Assembly (NCBI GenBank): GCA_023382535.1
Contig: JAHDWA010000053.1
Location: forward strand, 1-64,000
Length of the DNA stretch: 64,000 bases
Reading direction: 5' to 3'
DNA from: Anaerolineae bacterium
Lineage (GTDB): Bacteria; Chloroflexota; Anaerolineae; 4572-78; J111
The translations under genes and the position numbers were made by a program. Shown here piece by piece: positions 8,393 to 17,248 of the stretch (its first letter is position 1; every line of letters starts with the position of its first letter). A model generated the notes under the pieces. It searched no databases, was not told the origin of the DNA, and saw only the letters and a list, made by a program, of their open reading frames with translations.

Positions 8393-8812
8393 ATGACTAA
8401 GATACCTCCACCCTCGAACCAGCCGATCAAAGTATTTATCGCTGATGATTCATGTGTCGTCCGGGAACGGTTGACTACGCTGCTCAATGAGGTGGCCGGG
8501 ATCGAAATTGTGGGTCAGGCAGAGAATGTAGCGGAGGCCATCAGCGCTATTGGAAACCTCCAGCCGGACGTGGTCATCCTGGACATTCGTATGCCAGACG
8601 GCAGTGGCATTGATGTTCTGCGCCAGATCAAACAGAACGGAGCAGGACCCATCGTCATTATCCTGACCAACTATCCCTTTCCGGGCTATCGGCAGCGCTG
8701 CCTGCAAGCTGGAGCCGACTTCTTTTTGGATAAATCAACCGAGTTCGACCAAATCCCGGCCCTGTTCGAGCAGCTTAAGCCGGATAAAAATCAGTCCAGT
8801 GGAGCGCCTTAG
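8393..8812 (+). CDS. single-domain response regulator (receiver)
   Basis: A 139-residue CheY-like receiver: acidic pair in FIADDS near residue 15, phosphoacceptor Asp in VVILDIRMPDG near 63, Thr in IVIILTNYPF and Lys in FFLDKS. The chain ends about 20 residues after the fifth helix, with no output domain. It probably signals by protein contact. The start at 8393 is preferred over ATG 8327 because the upstream bases form conserved element B rather than receiver sequence. No Shine-Dalgarno is seen, consistent with a leaderless message. No histidine kinase is adjacent. Confidence 0.85.
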   Translation: MTKIPPPSNQPIKVFIADDSCVVRERLTTLLNEVAGIEIVGQAENVAEAISAIGNLQPDVVILDIRMPDGSGIDVLRQIKQNGAGPIVIILTNYPFPGYRQRCLQAGADFFLDKSTEFDQIPALFEQLKPDKNQSSGAP

Positions 8813-8897
8813 TGAGTCCAGAACGGAGTAAAGGCTCTGGCCGGAAACCCAGGAGCGAAAAACAATGGCTTTGGACAGCAGAATTAAGGAGGATTTT

Positions 8898-9404
8898 ATG
8901 CAACTCAAAATAGGTGACTTGGTTGTTCACCCGGCTTTCGGGATGGGCCACATTGTCGAGCTTGAGGAAAAACAATTTTACCAGGAAAGAGAACATCTGT
9001 ACTATAAAATCACTCGCCACAAGCAGAGCATGTGGGTCCGGGTCGAGGCTCAGGAGAGCAGTGGACTGCGACCGGTCACACCTAAGAGCGAGTTGGCCCA
9101 TTACCGTGACGTGTTGAAAAGCCCGCCCGTTCCCCTGAATATCAATCAGCAGCAGCGACAGTTGGACCTGGTCAGCCGCTTGAAACAAGGCTCCTTTCAA
9201 GGCGTGTGCGAAGTGATGCGAGACTTAACGGCCTGGGGCTGGCAAAAGCCCTTAGACCAGGCCGACACGACCACCCTCCAGAAGACGCGAGACAGCCTCT
9301 CTGAAGAATGGGCCACGGCGGCTGACATATCGCCCACCGAGGCGAGCCAAGAAATTGACTCCTTGCTGCTGACCACTCGGTCAGCCTACCCTGGACGGAT
9401 TTAA
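8898..9404 (+). CDS. CarD-like/TRCF-interaction-domain regulator
   Basis: A ~168-residue protein whose first ~60 residues form the CarD/CdnL RNA-polymerase-binding fold (KIGDLVVHPAFGMGHIVELEEKQF, then YYKI). A helical C-terminal part of ~100 residues follows, as in CarD. Such proteins bind the polymerase beta subunit and stabilise open complexes. The start at 8898 is fixed by a strong TTAAGGAGGATTTT site; an in-frame ATG at 8865 lacks one. Sequence similarity is clear in the N-terminal domain and weak in the C-terminal one. Confidence 0.75.
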   Translation: MQLKIGDLVVHPAFGMGHIVELEEKQFYQEREHLYYKITRHKQSMWVRVEAQESSGLRPVTPKSELAHYRDVLKSPPVPLNINQQQRQLDLVSRLKQGSFQGVCEVMRDLTAWGWQKPLDQADTTTLQKTRDSLSEEWATAADISPTEASQEIDSLLLTTRSAYPGRI

Positions 9405-9451
9405 TCCAGTTAAATGAAGACCAAGAGCATAAGATTGGGAGCGATGAAATA

Positions 9452-9718
9452 ATGCGAGGAAACGATTTAAGACTGATTGAACTGGCATACGAGTATGTTT
9501 CAGCCGAAACAGAAACCCAGGCCAAGCAGGTGTACGACCAGGCCGCTACAATGGCGACCGAAATAATAAATTTCTCGGTCTGGCTTGAATTGCTTGACTA
9601 TATGGAGAAGTGGAACCGGAGCGGTGAGCACAAGGCTCCGATGAGCCGAGCCAGCGCGCTGCAGTTTTTCTCCACCCGGCAAACTGAATTGAACTCAGCC
9701 GAGATATGGAACTCTTGA
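9452..9718 (+). CDS. hypothetical helical protein
   Basis: An 88-residue protein predicted to be almost all helix (LRLIELAYEYVSAETETQAKQVYDQA, then NFSVWLELLDYMEKW). There is no signal peptide or known motif. GGGAGCG precedes the ATG. It overlaps the next gene by 13 bp, so the two are probably translationally coupled. Family unknown. Confidence 0.5.
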   Translation: MRGNDLRLIELAYEYVSAETETQAKQVYDQAATMATEIINFSVWLELLDYMEKWNRSGEHKAPMSRASALQFFSTRQTELNSAEIWNS

Positions 9719-10047
9719 GCACCGTAACGATTGATCTGGTCAAGCTGATTGAGCAGGTCGTGCCTCAGGTGGTTGGGTCGGTTGCCCCCCCGTTATTGCA
9801 GCAATGGCTCAGTCGCAATAGCGGGACTGCCCAAGCCGTTATTGTTGACTTAGCCGCTGTGACTATCGAAAACAAAGTAGAAACAAATGCGCTGGCCCCC
9901 CGCAGCTTACAGCCTCGGATTAATGATGTGACTACTTTCAGCGACGAGTCTGAATTACGCATCCACGTCTTGGCTCCTTTGAGGAGCCGGGAAGACCTGG
10001 CGACCGAGGCCTATTATGGATTGTTGGTCGCAATCAGTAATATCTAA
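9706..10047 (+). CDS. hypothetical protein
   Basis: A 113-residue protein starting inside the previous gene. The N-terminal half has an amphipathic helix (LVKLIEQVVPQVVGSVAPPLLQQW) and the second half is mixed (ESELRIHVLAPLRSREDLA). No family was recognised and no membrane segment is convincing. It is the last gene of the run that starts at the response regulator; a clear terminator follows 15 nt later. Confidence 0.5.
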   Translation: MELLSTVTIDLVKLIEQVVPQVVGSVAPPLLQQWLSRNSGTAQAVIVDLAAVTIENKVETNALAPRSLQPRINDVTTFSDESELRIHVLAPLRSREDLATEAYYGLLVAISNI

Positions 10048-10062
10048 AATAATTTAAGAGCA

Positions 10063-10087
10063 GCCCAACTGACTGGTTGGGCTTTTT
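10063..10087 (+). terminator. rho-independent terminator
   Basis: GCCCAAC-TGACTG-GTTGGGC forms a perfect 7-bp stem with a 6-nt loop followed by TTTTT. It ends the 8.4-10.05 kb (+) gene run. Confidence 0.85.
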
Positions 10088-10145
10088 GCTTTTTCAATCC
10101 GTTGTGGCTTGCCGTTATAATTTAGAACCTTGAAGGAACGACCTT

Positions 10146-10566
10146 AAACCGCTACATACGCTAAACTCAATATTCTGTACTACTTTTGAAAATTGAGAGA
10201 GGCATTGGAGAGTGGGCGAAGCGAGTTCGTCCCGCATCAAGATGGCAAGGAAAGGCAAGGGGCAGGAGCGTTCATCTAGCTTGGGCCGCAACTTGGGGGA
10301 CAACGCTGCACGCCGCAAAGTTGCCAACACGCTCCTAGCCATCCTCCTGGGTTTGTAGTTTTAGTAGCGCCGGGTGGCGCCTGGAAAATGACCTGCGTCC
10401 ATCATGTATGCGGAGGTCAGGCGCAAGCCACCTTGCTTGACTGGGAGGCTGATCAGCGACAACTAGAGAAGCAACGGCAACAGGCAGCCCTAAATCACTT
10501 GCAGCAAATCACGGTCGAGCGGACTTTGCTGGCCCCAACAGGCAAGGGGATAGATGTAACCGTCTA
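10146..10566 (+). pseudogene. relic of the ParB-like zinc-finger gene found at 34-36 kb
   Basis: The relic begins with half of the promoter palindrome of the 34271-36376 gene (CTACATACGCT at 10152-10162, then AACTCAA). It then jumps to internal coding sequence: TTFEK/LREALESG with a one-base frameshift near 10192, SEFVPHQDG, a deletion, and KERQ...AFI with TGG changed to TAG at 10277. Further matches are PQLGGQ, HPPGFVVLVAPGGAWKM, CGGQAQATLLDWEADQRQLE and ERTLLAPTGKGID. Each has a close counterpart, in the same order, in the 701-residue protein. Similarity ends about 10560, just before the drug exporter gene. Confidence 0.85.
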
Positions 10567-10576
10567 AATAGGAGGC

Positions 10577-12196
10577 TTATTTGTTGGTTATAATATCCAT
10601 CGAGGCTGCTGACGGGTTTACGACCTCTTGCCTTTCAATCATTACCCCGGCGATGATGGCGCTAGCCAGGGCCAGGCCGGCCGCGGCCAGCATCACCCGG
10701 CGGAAACCGGCGACATAAGCCTCTTTGACAGATTGTTCGAGGGCAGCCTGAAGGTCAGGACCTGTTCCTGGGGGAATTTGAGCCGCCGCCAGATTAACCC
10801 GTTGGTCAAGCATTGCCTGCCGGGTTTCAGCGGGTAGGTCGAGCCGGTCTAAACGCTCGGTCAGTGCCTGATCGAAGATTAAGGAGATCAAGATTGCCAG
10901 CCCGGCCACGCCTAGTAGCCCGGCCACCCGCGAGACCGCATTATTGATCCCGGAAGCCACGCCGGCCTGGTGCGTTGAGACGCTGTTCATGACGGTGGTC
11001 GTTAACGGGGCAACCGTCAAGGCCATGCCCAGGCCTAAGCCGAGGACCGCCGGGAAAAAGGTGGTCCAATACGTTCCGCCGATGCCGGGCACGGCAAAGA
11101 GAGCAAACCCCAGCGCAACCACAACAGGGCCGATGATCAAAGGCCGCCTGGCCCCGTAGCGTTCGACCAGACCACCCGACCAGTGCGAGAGTAGAAACAT
11201 GACCAGGATAAAAGGCAGCAGCGCCGCCCCGGCTGCGGTGGGCGAGTGCCCCCGCACTTGAATCAGGTTGAAGGGGAAGAAAAACAAGGCTCCTCCCAGG
11301 GCGCTGTAGACCAACAGGGTCAGCAAATTTGCTCCGCTGAAGGTGCGGGAGCGAAAGAGACGCAGCGGCATCATGGGTGCAGCCAGGCGAGCTTCCAGCC
11401 AGGTAAAACCCAGCAGCAGCAAGACGCCAAAAATGACTGGAGCGACGACCTGAGGCTGAAATAAGCCCACCCTGGCCGCCTCGGTCAAACCGTAGACCAG
11501 GCTGCCCATCCCCAAAGTTACCAGCAGTGCTCCCCGCCAATCCAGAGGAGTACCGGCAGCCTCTTCGTCCCGACTCTCCGGCACCCGCCACAAGGTGAGA
11601 ACCAGAACGACAGCGGCCAGAGGCAGATTGATAAAAAAGACCGCCCGCCAGGAGAGGGTCTCGGCCAGCCAGCCGCCCAGAACCGGACCAAGTGCGGTGG
11701 TGATGGCCGTGAAGCCGGACCAGGTACCGATGGCTCGTCCCCGCTGGGCCTCGCTAAAGGTGGCGCTGATAATGGCCAGGCTGCCGGGTACTAACAAGGC
11801 CCCGCCCACACCTTTCACCGCCTGAGCCAGAATAAGCTGCCGAATATCCGGGACCAGCCCGCACCAGACGGAGGCCGCCGCATACAGAACGACCCCGCTG
11901 AGAAAAACTTTCTTCCGGCCCAGGCGATCCCCCAGCGAACCGCCAACCAGAATCAACGCCGCCAGAAACAGGGCATACGCCTGCACGACCCACTGGGTCT
12001 GGGTGCTGGTCGCGCCCAAATCGGCCTGTAGGATGGGCAGCGCTACATTCACGACGGTGCCGTCAATAAAGGCCATGCTCGAACCCAGGATCGTCGCCGT
12101 TAGCACCCACCGGCCTACGGTAGGGCTGCACGGTGCAACCTTTGGCCCGGCCAGTACGACGGCTTCATCACAGGGTGACTTAAAAATGTTGGCCAT
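10577..12196 (-). CDS. MFS transporter, DHA2 (EmrB/QacA) family
   Basis: A 539-residue drug:proton antiporter-type protein with 14 predicted membrane helices. It carries the DHA2 motifs: IDGTVVNVALP in helix 1, GGSLGDRLGRKKVF between helices 2 and 3, and GWLAETLSWRAVFFINLP (motif C/D region). The protein is expected in the cytoplasmic membrane exporting lipophilic compounds. No TetR-type regulator or membrane-fusion partner is adjacent. Its 3' end abuts the ParB-like relic on the opposite strand, so the relic may mark an old insertion point. Confidence 0.9.
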   Translation of the reverse strand: MANIFKSPCDEAVVLAGPKVAPCSPTVGRWVLTATILGSSMAFIDGTVVNVALPILQADLGATSTQTQWVVQAYALFLAALILVGGSLGDRLGRKKVFLSGVVLYAAASVWCGLVPDIRQLILAQAVKGVGGALLVPGSLAIISATFSEAQRGRAIGTWSGFTAITTALGPVLGGWLAETLSWRAVFFINLPLAAVVLVLTLWRVPESRDEEAAGTPLDWRGALLVTLGMGSLVYGLTEAARVGLFQPQVVAPVIFGVLLLLGFTWLEARLAAPMMPLRLFRSRTFSGANLLTLLVYSALGGALFFFPFNLIQVRGHSPTAAGAALLPFILVMFLLSHWSGGLVERYGARRPLIIGPVVVALGFALFAVPGIGGTYWTTFFPAVLGLGLGMALTVAPLTTTVMNSVSTHQAGVASGINNAVSRVAGLLGVAGLAILISLIFDQALTERLDRLDLPAETRQAMLDQRVNLAAAQIPPGTGPDLQAALEQSVKEAYVAGFRRVMLAAAGLALASAIIAGVMIERQEVVNPSAASMDIITNK

Positions 12197-12244
12197 ATCC
12201 CCTCATTTATGAGACTTACGCGAACTGTGGAAGGACAAGTCCCT

Positions 12245-12731
12245 TTAACCTTGGAGGTGTGCTTCCAGGAACCAAAGCTGTTTATCCACCGTGCGTGAAA
12301 TCTCGGTAAACAGGTCGGCGGTGCTCTGGTCGCCGTCTTCGGCGGCGGTGTTGATGGCGGCCCGCGTCGTGGCCCCATACTGGGCATAGCGTTCAGCCAG
12401 CAGCGCGGACCAACTGCCGCCCCTCGGTCAGGTCCGGGGGAAACTCGGTCAGCCGGGAGTCAGCAGCAGCCATACGGGCAGTTCCTCTGGCGTAGCCGCC
12501 CAGCGCGGTGACCCGTTCGGCAATCATATCCACATACTCAAAGATGCTTTCGGCCACCTGGTCAAAGAGCAGGTGTAGTTGATAAAACTGCACGCCTTTC
12601 ACATTCCAGTGGGCCTGCTTGGTCTGGCTGTACAGGTCAAAGGTGTCGGCGAGCTGCTGGTTGAGTAAAGCAATCATCGTTGACCGAGTGCGCTGGGGAA
12701 TGTCGTTGCGGGTGGCAAACTCTTTAATCAT
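12245..12731 (-). pseudogene. dps: Dps-like ferritin, frameshifted
   Basis: Dps proteins form dodecamers that oxidise and store iron and protect DNA. The first frame (from ATG 12731) carries the ferroxidase region QAHWNVKGVQFYQLHLLFDQ and EYVDMIAERVTALGG. It ends early at 12393. The rest continues in another frame: LLAERYAQYGATTRAAINTA, GDQSTADLFTEISRTVDKQ, LWFLEAHLQG, stop at 12245. A single-base shift between about 12396 and 12408 explains this. Everything else looks normal, so a sequencing error or a very recent mutation are both possible. Confidence 0.85.
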
Positions 12732-12788
12732 GGTATTCAGTGGTATCTCCTGTTTTTGCTTAAATTGTTGATTAACTTATATAGCGGG

Positions 12789-13788
12789 CTACCCCGCCAA
12801 CTGCTGCGCGACCTCGGCCAGCCGGCTGGCAAAGCCAAACTCATTGTCGTACCAGGCGGCAACCGAGATAAGCGTACCATCATAGACCTGCACCAGCGGC
12901 AGATCAACAATCGAGGAGTGGGGATCGCCGACAATGCGGCTGGACGCCCATTCTTCCTCCAGTACACCCAGGATACCTTTGAGCGGTGCGGTGGTCGCGG
13001 CGGTACGAAAAGCTTCGATGACCTCGTCGCGGCTGGTGGGTCGTTCGGTGACGGCGTTGAACTCCACAATGCTGCCCGTCCGCACCGGCACCCGGTAAGC
13101 CTTGCCGGTCACTTGCAGCTCCGTCCAGATGAATTTGAGCGCCTTGGCCGCCCCAGATGACGAGGGGATAATGTTCTCCGCCGCCGCCCAGGAGTCGCGC
13201 CGATCTTTCATGGGTTGGTCGGTTAGCGATTGGGTGTTGGTGTAGGCATGGACGGTTGAAAAGAAGCCGTGTTGGATACCCCAATTTTCCAGCACGACCT
13301 TGACGACTGCGGCCAGGGCATTGGTAGTACACGAGGCCATGCTGACGATTTTGTGCTGGTCAGGGTCAAGGGTGTCCGCGTTAATCCCGGCCAGCAAAAC
13401 GGCATCGGCATCCTGTAAAGTTTTGCTGGCCGGGCTGATCAGCACCCGCTTCACGCCTCGATCCAGGTGAGCCTGCACCCCGGCGCGGGTGGTAGCCCGG
13501 CCGGTGCAATCTATTACCAGGTCAACCTCCAGCGCCCCCCAGTCGGGCAGTTCTTTGGTAACATCATAGTAGGGGATGGTGCGCCCGCCGATATTAAAGG
13601 TGTTCTCGCCGGCCCGAACTTCTTCAGGCCAGCGCCCGTAATTGGTATCCACCTCAAAACAGGGCGGCCAGGGTTGACACATCTTTGATGTCGGAGATAG
13701 CTACCGGAGTAAAAAGCTCCCGTTGTAAGGCCAACTGCAAAGTCGAACGGCCAATCCGACCAAAACCGTGAATAGCGATTCTTTTCAT
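12789..13788 (-). pseudogene. gap: glyceraldehyde-3-phosphate dehydrogenase, frameshifted in a T-run
   Basis: This is a phosphorylating GAPDH of normal length (~333 residues) if one base is removed. The N-terminal frame from ATG 13788 (after AGGAGGACATC) reads KRIAIHGFGRIGRS and continues to TLAALF, then hits TGA. The main frame resumes with FEVDTNYGRWPEEV. The site is a run of four T on the coding strand (13656-13659) where three restore the frame. The catalytic SMASCTTNALAAV, HAYTNTQSLTDQP and C-terminal AWYDNEFGFASR are intact. It may be a sequencing indel in a working gene. Confidence 0.85.
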
Positions 13789-13805
13789 GATGTCCTCCTG
13801 AAAAA

Positions 13806-14453
13806 TTATTTCTTACTCAGCGCCGACCGGACCTTTTGCATGGTGTTAAACACAAAGCCCCCAAACCGCTCTTCTTTCCAGGGGTCGCCGTGATTATGAT
13901 AACCGTACTGCTCCCAAAACCCGGGCTGGTCTTCAGCCATAAACTCCAAACCCCGCACCCATTTGGCGCTCTTCCACAGATACAGCTTGGGGACCAGCAG
14001 CCGCACCGGGTAGCCGTGTTCGGGGGCGAGCGGTTGGCCCTCGTATTTTAACACAAACATCACGTCATCGGCCAGAAACTCGTCAACTGGCAGATTGGTG
14101 GTGTAGCCAGGGTCGGCGTGAACTATGACGAAGTTGGCTTCGGGGAGTAATTCGACATGCTTCATCACCTCGGCGACCGGGATGCCTTCAAAGGCGCTGT
14201 CGAACTTGCTCCAGCGGGTGACGCAGTGCATATCAGACACTTGCTGTACCATCGGCAGAGAGCTAAACTCCACCCAGGTAAAGCGTTTGGGCTGCTTGAC
14301 CAGCCCCCAGATGTAAAAATCCCAGGTGGCCGGGTTGAACTGAGGGATTGAACCCACATGCAGCACCGGCCATTTTTGGGTAAGCGATTGGCCTGGGGGG
14401 AGTCTGTGTTCCAGGGCTATTTGTTCTTCCGCTTCTTTTCGCTTGGAAAGCAT
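13806..14453 (-). CDS. sulfite-oxidase-like molybdopterin-dependent oxidoreductase
   Basis: A 215-residue protein equal to the molybdopterin domain of the sulfite oxidase/MsrP family. The Mo-ligating Cys is in DMHCVTRWSKFDSAFEGIPV near residue 78. Also present are FVIVHADPGYTTNLPVDEFL and the EHGYPVRLLVPKLYLWKSAKWV cofactor loop. No TAT signal or C-terminal dimerisation domain is present, so a cytosolic compact form is predicted. Substrate unknown; sulfite or an oxidised sulfur compound is plausible given the rhodanese nearby. AAAGGAG precedes the ATG. Confidence 0.85.
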   Translation of the reverse strand: MLSKRKEAEEQIALEHRLPPGQSLTQKWPVLHVGSIPQFNPATWDFYIWGLVKQPKRFTWVEFSSLPMVQQVSDMHCVTRWSKFDSAFEGIPVAEVMKHVELLPEANFVIVHADPGYTTNLPVDEFLADDVMFVLKYEGQPLAPEHGYPVRLLVPKLYLWKSAKWVRGLEFMAEDQPGFWEQYGYHNHGDPWKEERFGGFVFNTMQKVRSALSKK

Positions 14454-14493
14454 TATAAACCCACTCCTTTCTATTATATCAGAAGATAGTGTT

Positions 14494-15678
14494 TTAATGT
14501 GTCACCCCATTCGGGGCCTGCAATTGGAGCCAACGCATGATGTCGCGGTGGCGGACTAGCCCGATCAGATGCCCATCGGAGACCACCGGCGCCTGGCGTA
14601 CATCCCGCGCCATCAACTTGTCCAGCGCTGTAGCCACGTCATCCTGTGGCTGCACGATGGTGAGCCGGTCGACTGGGGTCATGACCTCCGCGACCGGGGT
14701 CGTATCCCAGGCTTCCGGAGCCACTTTGCGGATGTCCTCCAGGGTCACCAGGCCGACCAGCCGATCGCCCTCCACCACCGGGAAAGCCTGCTCGTCGGTT
14801 CCCAGCAGGTAGCCATGGACTAAATCGCCAACCTTAATCCAGGCGGGCAGGGTGGGCACATTCTCACGCATCAGTCGGGTGGCCGGCACGCCTTCGAGCA
14901 TATCCTGTACCACTACTTGCTGGGCACTCTGGTTCGCGGCACTGCTCAGGAACCAGCCAATAAAGACCAACCATAGACCACTGATCAGGCCGGAACCAAA
15001 GAGGGGAACCTCCACCCCGAAGCTCATGGCGATGCCGGTGAAGATCAACAGCCAGGCCAACCCCTGCCCGATCCCGGCAGCCCAGCGGGTGGCGCTGCGG
15101 AAGTTACCCGTCGCCCCCCACAAGACCGAGCGTAGCACCCGTCCGCCGTCAAGGGGGAAGCCGGGCAACAAATTGAAGAAACCCAGAGAGATATTGATGG
15201 ACCCCAGCCATAGCAGCAGGGTCGTGAACGGGCCAGCCCCAGCAAAGGCCAGAACTGGATTCACCATAGCCCCCGCAGGCATCGGAGCAAAGAGGCTGGC
15301 GATCAGCAGGCAGATGGCCCCAATCATCAGGCTGGTGATGGGTCCAACAATGGCTACCAGAAACTCAGCCAGTGGCGTCCGGGGTTCCTGCTGGATGTTA
15401 GCCACCCCGCCGAACAGGAAGAGGGTGATATGGCCCACCGGAATACCTTGGGCCTGGGCGACCCTGGAGTGAGCCAGTTCGTGCCCCAGTACCGAAACAA
15501 AGAAGAGCAGCGCAGCGGCAAGGGCGACACCCCAGCTCAGCTCTGGTCCCCAGGTTGGATGCATCTGGGTGAACTCTGTCGCCAGGCTCCAGGTCACCAG
15601 TAGAAAAATCAGCAGCCAACTCCAATCCAGGTAGATATTGATTCCGAAGAGCCGGCCGATAAGTAATCCGTTTTTCAT
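14494..15678 (-). CDS. site-2-type M50 zinc metalloprotease with two CBS domains
   Basis: A 394-residue membrane protein. HELAH (residues ~66-70) gives the zinc-binding HExxH in a membrane helix, and NLLPGFPLDGGRVLRS near 168-183 supplies the third ligand Asp. Four to six membrane helices cover residues 1-240. A CBS pair follows (~255-385; AFPVVEGDRLVGLVTLEDIRK and APVVSDGHLIGLVRHRDIM), a common nucleotide-sensing add-on in this subfamily. It probably cleaves a membrane-bound regulator; no anti-sigma factor is adjacent. Confidence 0.92.
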   Translation of the reverse strand: MKNGLLIGRLFGINIYLDWSWLLIFLLVTWSLATEFTQMHPTWGPELSWGVALAAALLFFVSVLGHELAHSRVAQAQGIPVGHITLFLFGGVANIQQEPRTPLAEFLVAIVGPITSLMIGAICLLIASLFAPMPAGAMVNPVLAFAGAGPFTTLLLWLGSINISLGFFNLLPGFPLDGGRVLRSVLWGATGNFRSATRWAAGIGQGLAWLLIFTGIAMSFGVEVPLFGSGLISGLWLVFIGWFLSSAANQSAQQVVVQDMLEGVPATRLMRENVPTLPAWIKVGDLVHGYLLGTDEQAFPVVEGDRLVGLVTLEDIRKVAPEAWDTTPVAEVMTPVDRLTIVQPQDDVATALDKLMARDVRQAPVVSDGHLIGLVRHRDIMRWLQLQAPNGVTH

Positions 15679-15694
15679 GATCGTATCCTTTCAT

Positions 15695-15946
15695 TTATAC
15701 AAATGCTTCATCAACATAACACCAGCGCCACGTTTCGCCTGGCTCGAAGGATTGGATGATAGGATGTTGGGTGGCGTGAAAATGTTGGGTCGCGTGGCGG
15801 TTGGGCGAGCTATCGCAGCAGCCCACGTGGCCGCAAATTAAACAAATGCGGAGATGGACCCACCAGCCCCCGATTTTCAGGCACTCTTCACAGCCTTCGG
15901 CGCTGGGGGTGACTTGCTGGATTTGACTGACATGGATGCATTTCAT
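15695..15946 (-). CDS. UBP-type zinc finger protein
   Basis: An 83-residue protein with the cysteine/histidine pattern of a ZnF-UBP domain: C-x-H near the N-terminus (MKCIHVSQ), CEECLKIGGWWVHLRICLICGHVGCCD, then NRHATQHFHATQHPIIQSFEPGE. In eukaryotes the domain binds the ubiquitin C-terminus. Bacterial stand-alone versions are of unknown role. The ATG at 15946 overlaps the stop of the preceding gene (ATGA), indicating translational coupling. Confidence 0.88.
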   Translation of the reverse strand: MKCIHVSQIQQVTPSAEGCEECLKIGGWWVHLRICLICGHVGCCDSSPNRHATQHFHATQHPIIQSFEPGETWRWCYVDEAFV

Positions 15947-16896
15947 CTTAAACTCCTGCTCATTAACAGGGCTTGATCTTCCAAGGCAGCCCGGTCCCAA
16001 TGAGCCAGGTTCGCTGCCGCCTCATAGGTGCTTTGCAGGAAAGCCAGCAAGGTCTCATCGGGAGCAGGCGAAGTTCGGACGGCGTCATAAGGTAACAAAA
16101 ATTCCCCCAACTCCGGACTGTAATAAGCGGCACTCGGCTGCACCGGGTACGTCTTAAATCCCTTCGGCTCAGGATAGGCATAGGCATAGAATGCCGGCTG
16201 GCCCAGGCCAGCGCCCGGCCAGAAACCACAGGAACTCACCTCATGGGAGTAAGCAGTTTGCATGATAAAGCGGGCCACATTGGGGACACCGGGATGCTCA
16301 GGCGCCCGGCGTCCGGAAAAGCGGGTAGCCGCGAGGTCAAAGCCGCCCCAAAAGAAATGTACCGGGCTGGCCTTGCCCAAAAAACGGCCGCGGAACAGTT
16401 TCAGCACCCGGTCTACCTGGCTCAAGATTCGCCAGAAACGTTGGACATATTCCGGATCATAGGCAGCATGGTGGTGATCTTGCTCGAAGGGAGTTCGCTC
16501 CTCCACCTCTACAGGCACCGTCCAGATGGCGACATCAATTCCCAACGAACGGAGTTGAGCCATTACCTCCTGATAAAAGTCGGCCACAGAACGGGGGCGT
16601 AATATAATTGTCCGCCTGGCTCCGGCGTTGGTCTCGATGCGCAATTGATGCTCAATGAAATCAAAATCAATTTGGCAGATGTGCGGACCGAAGAACATGG
16701 GGGAAGTGGTCAGACCGCGAGCGGTGAGGTAGAATGGTACTTGCCACCAGTGGTTAGACATGGGAGCCAGGGCCAGGTGGACCTTGCCGACAATCTGCAT
16801 CCAGCATTGCAGGGTTAGATAAGTTTCTTGCCAGGCCGCGAGAGGCAATTCTGGCCAAACCTCTGGGCCGGGACGTGTTTGGATTGGATTAGCCAT
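15943..16896 (-). CDS. DUF5996 family protein
   Basis: A ~317-residue soluble protein matching the DUF5996 family by its typical opening (WPELPLAAWQETYLTLQCWMQIVGKV), the YLTARGLTTSPM segment and the C-terminal FLLPYDAVR region. Biochemical function is not known. A start at 16896 is supported by GGAGGCAGGT; an upstream ATG (16932) would overlap the zinc-ribbon gene. It is coupled to the downstream UBP zinc-finger gene by a 4-bp overlap. Confidence 0.8.
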   Translation of the reverse strand: MANPIQTRPGPEVWPELPLAAWQETYLTLQCWMQIVGKVHLALAPMSNHWWQVPFYLTARGLTTSPMFFGPHICQIDFDFIEHQLRIETNAGARRTIILRPRSVADFYQEVMAQLRSLGIDVAIWTVPVEVEERTPFEQDHHHAAYDPEYVQRFWRILSQVDRVLKLFRGRFLGKASPVHFFWGGFDLAATRFSGRRAPEHPGVPNVARFIMQTAYSHEVSSCGFWPGAGLGQPAFYAYAYPEPKGFKTYPVQPSAAYYSPELGEFLLPYDAVRTSPAPDETLLAFLQSTYEAAANLAHWDRAALEDQALLMSRSLR

Positions 16897-16912
16897 ACCT
16901 GCCTCCATTAGA

Positions 16913-17137
16913 TTACGATGCCTCTCGTCCAAATTTCATCAGCACACTGTAGGTGACTGTGGTGAAGAGGCAAGCGGAATTGGCACAGACCATGGCTTTC
17001 CTAGATACGATTGGCTGGCCGCAAAAAGGGCATTTGCCCTCGACTATCTCGGAGACCCACCGTCTATAAACTGCCAGGTCATCCATACATTGCGCATCCC
17101 CTGCATTAGGCTGCATAGCCTGTTGCCACATATCCAT
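16913..17137 (-). CDS. small zinc-ribbon protein
   Basis: About 74 residues with a CPFCGQPIVSRKAMVCANSAC four-cysteine zinc ribbon in the C-terminal half. The N-terminal half is helical. A longer version from 17194 is possible but starts with unremarkable sequence. Function unknown; it lies immediately upstream of the DUF5996 gene on the same strand. Confidence 0.6.
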   Translation of the reverse strand: MDMWQQAMQPNAGDAQCMDDLAVYRRWVSEIVEGKCPFCGQPIVSRKAMVCANSACLFTTVTYSVLMKFGREAS

Positions 17138-17248
17138 AGTATTCACAGATCTATCCTTTCTTAGCAATTTATTGGCAGAAATGAGCGCTGCCACCCAAAG
17201 TTATTATAGCCACCCTCAAGGGTTGAGTTTTTGTTTCAGTACGCACCT

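Noticed and set aside
17200..17245. CTCAA/TTGAG hairpin with T-run as a terminator
   Set aside because: The stem is only 5 bp and its T-run is on the strand opposite to the flanking genes.
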